Made by a program: the position numbers and the translations under genes. A stretch of DNA of 61,114 bases, from contig DVFO01000009.1 of NCBI GenBank assembly GCA_018713215.1, positions 1 through 61,114 on the forward strand, read 5' to 3'. Under the pieces are notes generated by a model. That model searched no databases. It saw only the letters and a list, made by a program, of their open reading frames with translations, and was not told the DNA's origin. This stretch comes from Enterenecus faecium. Lineage in GTDB: Bacteria > Bacillota > Clostridia > Oscillospirales > Oscillospiraceae. Shown here piece after piece: positions 7,696 through 15,823 of the stretch. Numbering within the stretch: position 1 is the first letter of the stretch; each line of letters opens with the position of its first letter.

Positions 7696-8717
7696 TGGAT
7701 TTGTTGAAACAGCTGTGTGCCCTCCCCGGTGTGTCCTCCTTCGAGGATGCCGTACGAGATTACATCAAAGAACAGGCCGCTCCCTATGTGGACACCGTAA
7801 AGGTAGATACTATGGGCAATCTGATTTGCTTCAAAAAGGGCGCAAAGGCCACCGGAACTAAGCTGATGCTCTGTGCCCACATGGACGAGGTGGGACTCAT
7901 GGTCCGCTCCATCACGGAGGACGGGTATCTGAAATTCGTCTGCGTGGGCGGCATGGACCGCCGGGTGCTGCTGGGCAAGCAGGTGCTGGTGGGAGACCGC
8001 CAGGTCCCCGGCGTCATTGGCCTGAAAGCCATCCATATGACCACCGCCGAGGAGCGCAAGAAGGTCCCCAAACTGGAGGACTACTACATCGACATCGGAG
8101 CTTCCAGCCGGGAAGAGGCGGAGGCACTGGTGGAGGTGGGGGACCCCTGTGTCTTCCGCAGCGACTGTGTGGAGTTTGGAGACGGCTGCCTCAAGGCCAA
8201 GGCTTTAGACGACCGTGTTGGCTGCGCAGTTCTTCTGGAGCTGCTGCGTCGGGACCTTCCCATGGATTGCACCTTCGTCTTCACCGTCCAGGAGGAAGTG
8301 GGGACCCGGGGTGCCTTTGGAGCGGCCTTCTCTGTGACTCCAGACATCGCCCTGGTGCTGGAAGGCACCACCGCAGCGGACGCCCCCAGCCAGGACCCGG
8401 AGGCTCAAATCTGCCACTTGGGGCAAGGCCCGGTGCTGTCCTGGATGGACAAGGGCACCATCTATGACCGGGACCTATTTGAGCGCCTGCGTGCCGTAGC
8501 CCAGGAGCATCACATCCCCTGGCAGCTGAAACACTACGTGGCGGGCAGCACCGACGCCAAAGCCATTCAACGCACCAAGTCCGGTGTGCGAGTAGCCGGT
8601 ATCTCTGCCCCCGTGCGATATCTTCACGCCCCTGCCAGTGTAGTGAACATAAACGATGTGGAGCAGGTGCTGGAACTGGCCTGGCTGTTTTTACAGTCTG
8701 TTGCCGGGGATTGCTGA
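7692..8717 (+). CDS. M42-family metallo-aminopeptidase (second of three)
   Basis: This 341-residue paralogue has CAHMDEVG, ALDDRVG, QEEVGTRGA and HAPASVV at the expected places. The block that reads DVTHG in the first copy is LEGTT here, so a metal-ligand Asp is replaced by Glu. That alternative occurs in the wider clan and could change metal or substrate preference. It starts at the ATG overlapping the preceding stop codon. Confidence 0.9.
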   Translation: MMDLLKQLCALPGVSSFEDAVRDYIKEQAAPYVDTVKVDTMGNLICFKKGAKATGTKLMLCAHMDEVGLMVRSITEDGYLKFVCVGGMDRRVLLGKQVLVGDRQVPGVIGLKAIHMTTAEERKKVPKLEDYYIDIGASSREEAEALVEVGDPCVFRSDCVEFGDGCLKAKALDDRVGCAVLLELLRRDLPMDCTFVFTVQEEVGTRGAFGAAFSVTPDIALVLEGTTAADAPSQDPEAQICHLGQGPVLSWMDKGTIYDRDLFERLRAVAQEHHIPWQLKHYVAGSTDAKAIQRTKSGVRVAGISAPVRYLHAPASVVNINDVEQVLELAWLFLQSVAGDC

Positions 8718-8732
8718 CAGGAGGAACCCAAC

Positions 8733-9737
8733 ATGGAATGGATCAATACGCTCAATACCCTGTGCCACGCCTTTGGCCCATCTGGGGCCGAGGGGGGAGT
8801 GGCACAGATCATAGAAGAGACGGCCCGCCCCTATGTGGATGAGATCACCCGGGACACCATGGGCAATCTCATTTGCCGCAAGAAAGGGAACGGCCCCCGG
8901 CTCATGTTCTCCGCCCATATGGACAGCATTGGCCTGGTGGTGACCCACATCGACGACAAGGGCTTTTTGCGAGTGGGAGCCATCGGCGGCGTTCACGCCG
9001 ACGCCGTGGTCAACACCCCGGTGCGCTTCCAAAACGGCACCTGCGGCGTCATTGCCGCCCAGGTGGGGTCAACCCCTGGTAAGCGTACCATGGCCGACCT
9101 GTACTTGGACATTGGAGCCACCTCCCGAGAGGAGGCGGAACAGCAGGTGCAGATTGGCGATGTGGCGGTATACAACACCCCCGTTTTTCCAGCAGGCGCT
9201 ATGGTAGCCGGACCCTATATGGACAACCGCATCTCCTGCCTGGTGCTGTTACAGGCCATGGAACGGCTGCATGACTGCCCCAGCGACGTGTACTTCGTCT
9301 TCTCCACCCAGGAGGAGGTGGGTCTGCGAGGAGCCAAAACCGCCGCATGGTCCATTGACCCAGACTATGGCATCGCCGTAGATGTCACCAGTGAGGACGG
9401 CATTCCCGGTGCCAAGCACACCGCCAGCAGTTTGGCGGGGCAGGGGGCGGCGGTGAAGGTGATGGACCGCTCGGTGATCTGCCACCCCAAGATGGTAAAC
9501 CTTCTGATGGAGCTGGCCCAGAAGCAGGGCATTCCCGCCCAGCGGGATGTTATCCAGGCGGGTGGAACCGATGCCGGAGCCATCCATCAGACCCGCAGCG
9601 GCGTGTGTACCGGGGGTATTTCCATCCCCTGCCGCTATACTCACTCCCCCTGCGAAATGGTGCATGCCGCCGATGTGGAGGCCTGCGTGGCACTGGTGGC
9701 CGCACTGGCCCAGACTAAGTTAGAGAAAGAGTGTTAA
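8733..9737 (+). CDS. M42-family metallo-aminopeptidase (third of three)
   Basis: This 334-residue member has SAHMDSIG, YMDNRIS, QEEVGLRGA, DVTSEDG and THSPCEMV. AGGAGG lies a few bases before the ATG. With the two genes before it, it could form homo- or hetero-oligomeric tetrahedral peptidases with different residue preferences, as described for M42 paralogues in some archaea. That is inference. The three copies have clearly diverged, so this is an old duplication. Confidence 0.9.
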   Translation: MEWINTLNTLCHAFGPSGAEGGVAQIIEETARPYVDEITRDTMGNLICRKKGNGPRLMFSAHMDSIGLVVTHIDDKGFLRVGAIGGVHADAVVNTPVRFQNGTCGVIAAQVGSTPGKRTMADLYLDIGATSREEAEQQVQIGDVAVYNTPVFPAGAMVAGPYMDNRISCLVLLQAMERLHDCPSDVYFVFSTQEEVGLRGAKTAAWSIDPDYGIAVDVTSEDGIPGAKHTASSLAGQGAAVKVMDRSVICHPKMVNLLMELAQKQGIPAQRDVIQAGGTDAGAIHQTRSGVCTGGISIPCRYTHSPCEMVHAADVEACVALVAALAQTKLEKEC

Positions 9738-9742
9738 GTGAA

Positions 9743-10993
9743 ATGTCTTTACAGTTTTCTGAAGAGCTGCGCACCCTGGCCCGCCGGGCTGAAGAGACGC
9801 TGAAAGAACAGTTTGCCCGCATTGATGCAGTGGCTGAGGCCAACACTCTGCGGGTGCTGGATGCCTTCCGCCAGTATCGAGTGGCGGAGAGCTATTTTGC
9901 CGGGACCACTGGCTATGGCTATGACGATCTGGGCCGGGATAAGCTGGACGAGATTTACGCCCACCTGTTTGGCACCGAGGACGCCCTGGTGCGCATTGGG
10001 TTTGTCAACGGCACCCACGCCATCTCTGCGGCCCTGTTTGGCTGCCTCCGTCCCGGAGACGTGCTGGTCTCCGCCGTAGGCGCTCCCTACGATACTCTGT
10101 TGGGTGTCATCGGCGTCACGGACAAGGGCACCGGGTCCCTGAAAGACTTTGGCGTAGAATACCGCCAGGTGGACCTCACTCCGGAGGACACCCCGGACCT
10201 GGAGGGATTGGCCCAGGCCGTCTCCGACCCCAAGGTGAAAGCGGTACTCATCCAGCGCTCCAAGGGCTACGCCACCCGGGCCTCTCTGTCCGTGGACGAG
10301 ATTGGCCACATGTGTGAGATCATCCGCCAGCACAACCCCAACGTGGCCATTCTGGTGGACAACTGCTACGGGGAGTTCGTGGAGGAGAAAGAGCCCACCC
10401 ATGTGGGCGCTGATCTGGTGGTGGGCTCCCTCATCAAGAACCCCGGCGGCGGTCTAGCCCCCACCGGAGCCTATCTGGCCGGACGCCACGACCTCATTGA
10501 AGGGGCCGCCATGCGGCTGACCTGCCCCGGCATCGGCAAGGAGTGTGGCTCCACGCTGGGCAACAACCGTCTGCTGTATCAGGGCCTGTTTATGGCCCCT
10601 CATACCGTGGCACAGGCGTTGAAGACCGCTGTGTTCGGGGCCGCCCTTATGGAGCAGATGGGGTATCGGACCGAGCCTCACTCCCTGGCCCCCCGCCACG
10701 ACATCATTCAGATGATCCATCTGGGCAACGGGGAAGGGGTCAAGGCCTTCTGCCGGGGTATCCAGTCCGGTGCCCCTGTGGACTCCTACGTCACCCCGGA
10801 GCCCTGGGACATGCCCGGATATGACTGTCAGGTCATCATGGCCGCCGGTGCCTTCATCCAGGGCGCCTCCATCGAGCTGTCCGCTGACGCCCCCATGCGG
10901 GAGCCCTACACGGTGTATCTCCAGGGCGGCCTGACCTACGAGTCGGGCAAGGCCGGTCTGATGCTGGCCGCTCAAGAGCTGCTGGGTCACTGA
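9743..10993 (+). CDS. YnbB-type PLP-dependent protein (methionine gamma-lyase family)
   Basis: This protein of about 416 residues belongs to the YnbB/'aluminium resistance' group of fold-type I PLP enzymes, often labelled methionine gamma-lyase family. Visible blocks are FVNGTHAISAALFG, LVDNCYGEFVE and GSLIKNPGGGLAPTGAY, which holds the PLP lysine. The true substrate in this group is poorly known. I prefer the ATG at 9743. A GTG at 9731 overlapping the previous gene is also in frame. Confidence 0.82.
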   Translation: MSLQFSEELRTLARRAEETLKEQFARIDAVAEANTLRVLDAFRQYRVAESYFAGTTGYGYDDLGRDKLDEIYAHLFGTEDALVRIGFVNGTHAISAALFGCLRPGDVLVSAVGAPYDTLLGVIGVTDKGTGSLKDFGVEYRQVDLTPEDTPDLEGLAQAVSDPKVKAVLIQRSKGYATRASLSVDEIGHMCEIIRQHNPNVAILVDNCYGEFVEEKEPTHVGADLVVGSLIKNPGGGLAPTGAYLAGRHDLIEGAAMRLTCPGIGKECGSTLGNNRLLYQGLFMAPHTVAQALKTAVFGAALMEQMGYRTEPHSLAPRHDIIQMIHLGNGEGVKAFCRGIQSGAPVDSYVTPEPWDMPGYDCQVIMAAGAFIQGASIELSADAPMREPYTVYLQGGLTYESGKAGLMLAAQELLGH

Positions 10994-11003
10994 ATGGGTC
11001 AGG

Positions 11004-11032
11004 CCCCCGGGGGCATACAATGTCCCCGGGGG
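11004..11032 (+). repeat. GC-only inverted repeat around the yunB start
   Basis: CCCCCGGGG (11004-11012) faces CCCCGGGGG (11024-11032), with the ATG at 11020 in the loop. No T-run follows. If transcribed it would bury the first start codon and favour the GTG at 11041, which has GGGGGTG upstream. Confidence 0.6.
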
Positions 11033-11697
11033 TGATTGTCGTGTCGGTACCGCTGCGCCGCCGTTGGCGGCGGTGGAAACAGCAGCCTCTGTGTTTCATT
11101 TTACTGCCCATCCTCATTGCCATGCTTCTCATCGCTGTGGTCTTCTTCCAATTTTCCCGGAGCATGCGCCCTGTGGTAGAGACGGTGGCGGTAAGCCAAG
11201 CCACCAACCTCATCTCGGTGCTGGTGGCGGATGTGGTGGACCAGTGCATGGAGGAGCAAAACTTGGGCTACAATGACCTGATGGACCTACAACCTTCCGA
11301 CGGCGACGGTCTGACCACCGTCACTGGGCGCACAGCCACCATTAACCAGCTACGTAATCAGATTACCCAAGCTCTGGTGGAGCAGCTGGAGGACCTGGAC
11401 TCCGGGCAGCTTGGAGTCCCTCTGGGCAACCTCACCGGATGGATGATTTTCTCCGGACTGGGGCCCAAGCTTCGGGTCTCCATCGACTCCGTGGGGGACG
11501 TCATGACCCAAGTCCACAACCAATTTGACAGTGCCGGGATCAACCAGACCCATCACCAGGTCCTCATGGACATCTCCGTCACGGTCCACCTGTTTATCCC
11601 CGGGGAGATCACCTCGGTCACCGTGGATACCACGGTGTGTCTGGCTGAGACGGTCCTCATTGGCACCGTACCAAACACCTATATACAACAAGGATAA
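11020..11697 (+). CDS. yunB: Sporulation protein YunB
   Basis: This protein of about 225 residues has an Arg/Lys-rich N-terminus, one transmembrane helix (CFILLPILIAMLLIAVVFF) and an extracytoplasmic domain with FSGLGPKLRVSID and HLFIPGEITSVTVDTTV. These are typical of YunB, a mother-cell protein of the sigma-E regulon needed for normal sporulation. The start is uncertain: the ATG at 11020 lies in a GC hairpin, while the GTG at 11041 has a better ribosome site. It supports the view that the host forms spores. Confidence 0.85.
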   Translation: MSPGVIVVSVPLRRRWRRWKQQPLCFILLPILIAMLLIAVVFFQFSRSMRPVVETVAVSQATNLISVLVADVVDQCMEEQNLGYNDLMDLQPSDGDGLTTVTGRTATINQLRNQITQALVEQLEDLDSGQLGVPLGNLTGWMIFSGLGPKLRVSIDSVGDVMTQVHNQFDSAGINQTHHQVLMDISVTVHLFIPGEITSVTVDTTVCLAETVLIGTVPNTYIQQG

Positions 11698-11722
11698 CTC
11701 ATCACAAAGGAGATCAACGGAT

Positions 11723-13744
11723 ATGGATTCCTTGCAGCAAATTGAGCAGCTCCGTCGGGAGCTCAACCACCACAACTATCTGTACTACGTCTTGGACCAA
11801 CCCACCATCTCCGATTTTGAATACGACCGCATGCTGCGTCAGCTGGAGGAGTTGGAGCAGGCTCACCCGGAGCTCATTACCCCGGATTCCCCCACCCAGC
11901 GGGTGGGTGGGAAGCCCCTGGACAGTTTTACCCAGGTGGTTCACCGGGTCCCCCTCCAGTCCCTGCAAGACGTCTTTTCCCCCGAGGAGCTGATGGAGTT
12001 CCACCAGCGAGTCTCACAGGGAGGGACCACCGAATACCTCCTTGAGCCCAAGGTGGACGGCCTGTCCGTAGCCCTGGAGTATGAGAACGGCGTCTTTGTC
12101 CGGGGCGCCACCCGGGGAGACGGCATGGTGGGGGAGGACGTCACCGAAAACCTGCGCACCATTCGCTCCATTCCCATGGTGCTGGAGGGCGCCCCAGAGA
12201 CCCTCATTGTCCGTGGCGAAGTGTATATGCCCCGGAAAACCTTTGAGCGCCTCAACCAGGAACGAGAACTACGGGGCGATCCTCTATTTGCCAACCCCCG
12301 CAACGCCGCTGCCGGGTCCATGCGTCAGCTGGACCCGAAAGTGGCAGCATCCCGGGGATTGGATATTCTGATTTTCAACATCCAATATGTAAACGGAATT
12401 TCCTTTACATCTGATAGTGACAGTTTGGACTACCTGCGTGGTCTGCGCTTCAAAGTCATTGACTATGTGAAGTCTACGGACATGGAGGAGATTCAGAAGG
12501 AGATTCAGAGGCTGGGCGATCAGCGGGAGAAATACCCCTTCGACATTGACGGTGCTGTTGTAAAGGTAAATAACTTGTTGGGCCGCGAGGCTCTAGGAGA
12601 GACGGCAAAATCCCCCCGCTGGGCTGCCGCTTTCAAATACCCGCCGGAGCAGAAGGAGAGTGTGGTTCGGGACATTGTGGTGCAGGTAGGCCGCACCGGA
12701 GTGCTCACCCCCAAGGCGGTGGTGGACCCGGTGCGTCTGGCGGGTACGACTGTGACCAACGCCACCCTTCACAATCAGGACTTTATCACGGAGAAGGATA
12801 TCCGCATCGGGGACACCGTGGTGGTGCAGAAGGCAGGGGAGATCATCCCGGAGATCGTATCTGTGGTCACGTCCAAACGCCCCGAAGGCACCGTCCCCTA
12901 TGAGTTGCCCCACCAGTGCCCGGTGTGCGGCGCTCCAGTGGTGCGGGATGAGGACGGAGCCCATGTGCGGTGCACCGGGGCCGAGTGTCCTGCCCAGCTG
13001 CTGCGCAACCTGACCCACTTTGCCAGCCGGGACGCCATGGACATTGAGGGCCTGGGACCTGCAGTGGTAGAAGGGCTGGTACAGGCGGGGCTGGTCCACA
13101 CTCCCGCAGACCTGTATCAGCTTCAGCAGGACCAGGTGGCTGCTCTGGACCGGATGGGGCAGAAGTCGGCGGAAAACCTGCTGGCCGCCATTGAGCGCTC
13201 TAAGTCCAATGACCTTTCCAAGCTACTCTTCGCCTTTGGTATTCGCCAAGTGGGACAGAAGGCCGCCAAGGTGCTGGCCGCCAAGTTCGGCTCTCTGGAG
13301 GCTCTGGCCCAGGCAGGGGTGGAGGAGCTCACCGCCATTGACGACATTGGACCCATCACTGCTGAGTATCTCACGGCGTGGTTTGCCTCCCCCCAGAGCC
13401 AGCACCTGATGCACAGCCTAGCCCAGGCAGGGGTAAATACTTTGAGCACCGCTACACCCGTGGGAGACCGTCTGGCAGGCCTCACCTTTGTGCTCACTGG
13501 CGAGCTGTCCCACTGCTCCCGCAAGGAGGCAGGAGGCATGCTGGAGGCCCTGGGGGCCAAGGTGTCCGGCTCGGTATCCAAAAAGACCAGCTGTGTCATT
13601 GCTGGAGAGGCGGCAGGCTCCAAGCTGCGCAAGGCCAATGAACTGGGCATTCCCGTCCTGGATGAGGCCCAATTCCTCCAGCTCGTCAGCGATGACCCCC
13701 AGCAGTACCAGCCCATTCTCACCGACCTCACCACCCAGAAATAG
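11723..13744 (+). CDS. ligA: NAD-dependent DNA ligase
   Basis: This 673-residue LigA seals nicks using NAD+. The order is domain Ia with HHNYLYYVLDQPTISDFEYD, adenylation Lys110 in EPKVDGLSV, OB fold, Cys4 zinc finger (CPVC...CTGAEC), helix-hairpin-helix repeats and a C-terminal BRCT domain (FVLTGELSHCSRKEA). The frame is open 200 bases further upstream. The ATG at 11723 is the start because AAGGAG precedes it and the N-terminus then matches the family. The usual pcrA neighbour is absent here. Confidence 0.96.
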   Translation: MDSLQQIEQLRRELNHHNYLYYVLDQPTISDFEYDRMLRQLEELEQAHPELITPDSPTQRVGGKPLDSFTQVVHRVPLQSLQDVFSPEELMEFHQRVSQGGTTEYLLEPKVDGLSVALEYENGVFVRGATRGDGMVGEDVTENLRTIRSIPMVLEGAPETLIVRGEVYMPRKTFERLNQERELRGDPLFANPRNAAAGSMRQLDPKVAASRGLDILIFNIQYVNGISFTSDSDSLDYLRGLRFKVIDYVKSTDMEEIQKEIQRLGDQREKYPFDIDGAVVKVNNLLGREALGETAKSPRWAAAFKYPPEQKESVVRDIVVQVGRTGVLTPKAVVDPVRLAGTTVTNATLHNQDFITEKDIRIGDTVVVQKAGEIIPEIVSVVTSKRPEGTVPYELPHQCPVCGAPVVRDEDGAHVRCTGAECPAQLLRNLTHFASRDAMDIEGLGPAVVEGLVQAGLVHTPADLYQLQQDQVAALDRMGQKSAENLLAAIERSKSNDLSKLLFAFGIRQVGQKAAKVLAAKFGSLEALAQAGVEELTAIDDIGPITAEYLTAWFASPQSQHLMHSLAQAGVNTLSTATPVGDRLAGLTFVLTGELSHCSRKEAGGMLEALGAKVSGSVSKKTSCVIAGEAAGSKLRKANELGIPVLDEAQFLQLVSDDPQQYQPILTDLTTQK

Positions 13745-13762
13745 AATCGAGGTAATCCTTTC

Positions 13763-14941
13763 ATGAAACTCAATGTTGCCCAGCGCATGGAGGAATTCCA
13801 GCCTGGTATCTTCAATGTCTTGGATGAACGCCGCCAGCAGCGGCTGGCCCAGGGGCTTCCGGTGTACAACCTGTCCATTGGTACCCCGGACTTTCTCCCG
13901 GAGCCCCATGTGGTGCAAGCCCTGGCCCAGGCAGCCAGTGAGCCCGCCAACTACCGCTATTCTCTCACGGAGCTGCCGGAACTGGTGGAGGCGGTACAGC
14001 GCTGGTATCTGCGCCGCTATGGCGTGGAATTGGAGCCGGAGGAACTGATGAGTATCTACGGCTCTCAGGAGGGGCTGACCCACATCGGCTGGGCTCTGTG
14101 TGACCCCGGGGATGTGGTGCTGGTGCCTGACCCTGGCTACCCCATCTTTGAGATGGGCCCCGCCCTGTGTGGGGCAGAGATCGTCCACTACCCACTGAAG
14201 GAGGAAAACGGCTATCTTCCTGATCTGGACGAGATGGACCCGGAACTGGCAGACCGGGCCAAGATGATGGTGGTATCCTATCCCGCCAACCCTGTATGCG
14301 TCACTGCTCCCGACGAGTTCTACCATAAGCTCATCGCCTTTGCCAAGGCCCACAATATCATCATCCTTCACGACAACGCCTACTCCGACATCATCTTTGA
14401 CGGACGGGAGGGGAAGTCCTTCCTGGCCTATGAGGGGGCCAAGGAGGTGGGGGTAGAATACAACTCCCTGTCCAAGACCTACAACCTTACCGGAGCCCGC
14501 ATCTCCTTTGTGCTGGGCAATCGCCAGATCATCCAGACCTTTCGGCGGCTGCGTTCGCAAATCGACTACGGTATTTTCCTCCCGGTACAGTACGCTGCCA
14601 TTGCTGCCCTCAACGGGCCCCAGGACAGTGTCGCACGCAACCGTGCTGAGTACCAGGCCCGGCGGGATGCCCTGTGCGGCGGCCTTCGCTCCATTGGCTG
14701 GAACGTGCCGGATAGCCAAGGCAGCATGTTTGTATGGGCGCCCCTGCCCAAGGGGTACTCCAACTCCGTGGACTTCTGCTTTGAGCTGCTGGAACGCTCT
14801 GGGCTGCTGTGTACCCCCGGCTCCGCCTTCGGTCCCTTGGGTGAGGGGCATGTGCGCTTTGCCCTGGTACAGCCAGTATCGATGATGCAGGAGATTGTAG
14901 CCGCTGTGGAAGCGAGTGGAATGATTGACCATGAGGCATAA
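13763..14941 (+). CDS. Class I/II aminotransferase, DapL-like
   Basis: This 392-residue fold-type I PLP enzyme shows the family landmarks NLSIGTPDF, GSQEGLTH, PDPGYPIF, YPANPVCVTAP, HDNAYSDI and the PLP lysine in SLSKTYNLTGARISF. It is closest by eye to the LL-diaminopimelate / aspartate aminotransferase branch. Whether it makes LL-diaminopimelate cannot be settled by eye. The stop overlaps the start of the next gene by about 11 bases. Confidence 0.82.
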   Translation: MKLNVAQRMEEFQPGIFNVLDERRQQRLAQGLPVYNLSIGTPDFLPEPHVVQALAQAASEPANYRYSLTELPELVEAVQRWYLRRYGVELEPEELMSIYGSQEGLTHIGWALCDPGDVVLVPDPGYPIFEMGPALCGAEIVHYPLKEENGYLPDLDEMDPELADRAKMMVVSYPANPVCVTAPDEFYHKLIAFAKAHNIIILHDNAYSDIIFDGREGKSFLAYEGAKEVGVEYNSLSKTYNLTGARISFVLGNRQIIQTFRRLRSQIDYGIFLPVQYAAIAALNGPQDSVARNRAEYQARRDALCGGLRSIGWNVPDSQGSMFVWAPLPKGYSNSVDFCFELLERSGLLCTPGSAFGPLGEGHVRFALVQPVSMMQEIVAAVEASGMIDHEA

Positions 14942-15800
14942 AGTTACCCTTCTATTGGCAGGGGTGTTAGTCAGCCTCCAACTGTCTGGCTGCTCTCTTC
15001 TCACGGAGATTACCCCAACTCCCACTCCTACCGCCCAGGTAGTCAGCTATGAGCTGGACACCATCCCCCCTTATACAGACCAACCCTATGTGGTTCTCCA
15101 GAACAATGTCCCGGATTTTGATTCCTCTGACTTCACCACCCAGGCCTTTGAGACCTACTCTCCTTTGGACGAGCTGGACCGCTGCGGGGTAGCCTACGCC
15201 AACATCTGCACGGAGTTGATGCCCACCGAGGAGCGAGGCTCCATCGGTCAAGTGAAGCCCTCCGGTTGGCATACGGTTACCTATGACAATGTGGACGGGC
15301 GATATCTCTACAACCGCTGTCATCTCATCGGTTTTCAGTTGGCAGGGGAGAACGCCAATGAACAAAACCTCATCACAGGCACCCGATATATGAATGTGGA
15401 GGGCATGCTGCCCTTTGAAAACCAGGTGGCGGACTATGTAGAGGAGACGGACAACCACGTACTCTACCGAGTCACGCCCATCTTCCAAGGGGACAACCTG
15501 GTGGCCTCCGGGGTACAGATGGAAGCCTGGTCCGTAGAGGACCAGGGAGAGGGCGTATGCTTTAACGTGTATGTCTACAACGTCCAGCCTGGCATTACCA
15601 TTGACTACGCCACGGGGGAGAGCTGGACCTCAGAAGTAACCGCCACCCACTATGTCCTCAATACCAGCTCAAAAAAGTTCCACCTGCCAGAATGCTCTGG
15701 GGTGCGGGATATGAATGGCTCCAACCGCCAGGACTATCAGGGCAGCCGAGCGGCACTGGTGGAACAGGGATACTCCCCCTGTGGCCTATGTCACCCATAA
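14931..15800 (+). CDS. DNA/RNA non-specific endonuclease lipoprotein
   Basis: This 289-residue protein begins with a lipoprotein signal (MRHKVTLLLAGVLVSLQLSGC, lipobox LSGC), then a Thr/Pro linker (TPTPTPT). The nuclease core contains YLYNRCHLIGFQLAGENANEQNLITGTRYMN, where the RCHLIGF histidine and downstream Asn match DRGH-type ββα-metal nucleases. The C-terminus (FHLPECSGV...SPCGLCHP) is an Ada-like metal-binding cysteine segment. It probably sits on the outer membrane face and digests extracellular nucleic acid. The start ATG at 14931 overlaps the previous gene. Confidence 0.85.
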   Translation: MRHKVTLLLAGVLVSLQLSGCSLLTEITPTPTPTAQVVSYELDTIPPYTDQPYVVLQNNVPDFDSSDFTTQAFETYSPLDELDRCGVAYANICTELMPTEERGSIGQVKPSGWHTVTYDNVDGRYLYNRCHLIGFQLAGENANEQNLITGTRYMNVEGMLPFENQVADYVEETDNHVLYRVTPIFQGDNLVASGVQMEAWSVEDQGEGVCFNVYVYNVQPGITIDYATGESWTSEVTATHYVLNTSSKKFHLPECSGVRDMNGSNRQDYQGSRAALVEQGYSPCGLCHP

Positions 15801-15823
15801 TCTGATCCACCATGGAGATACAT

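Noticed and set aside
11525..13744. Longer LigA with a 66-residue extension
   Set aside because: The extension is the yunB coding sequence in another frame. AAGGAG and the family N-terminus support the ATG at 11723.
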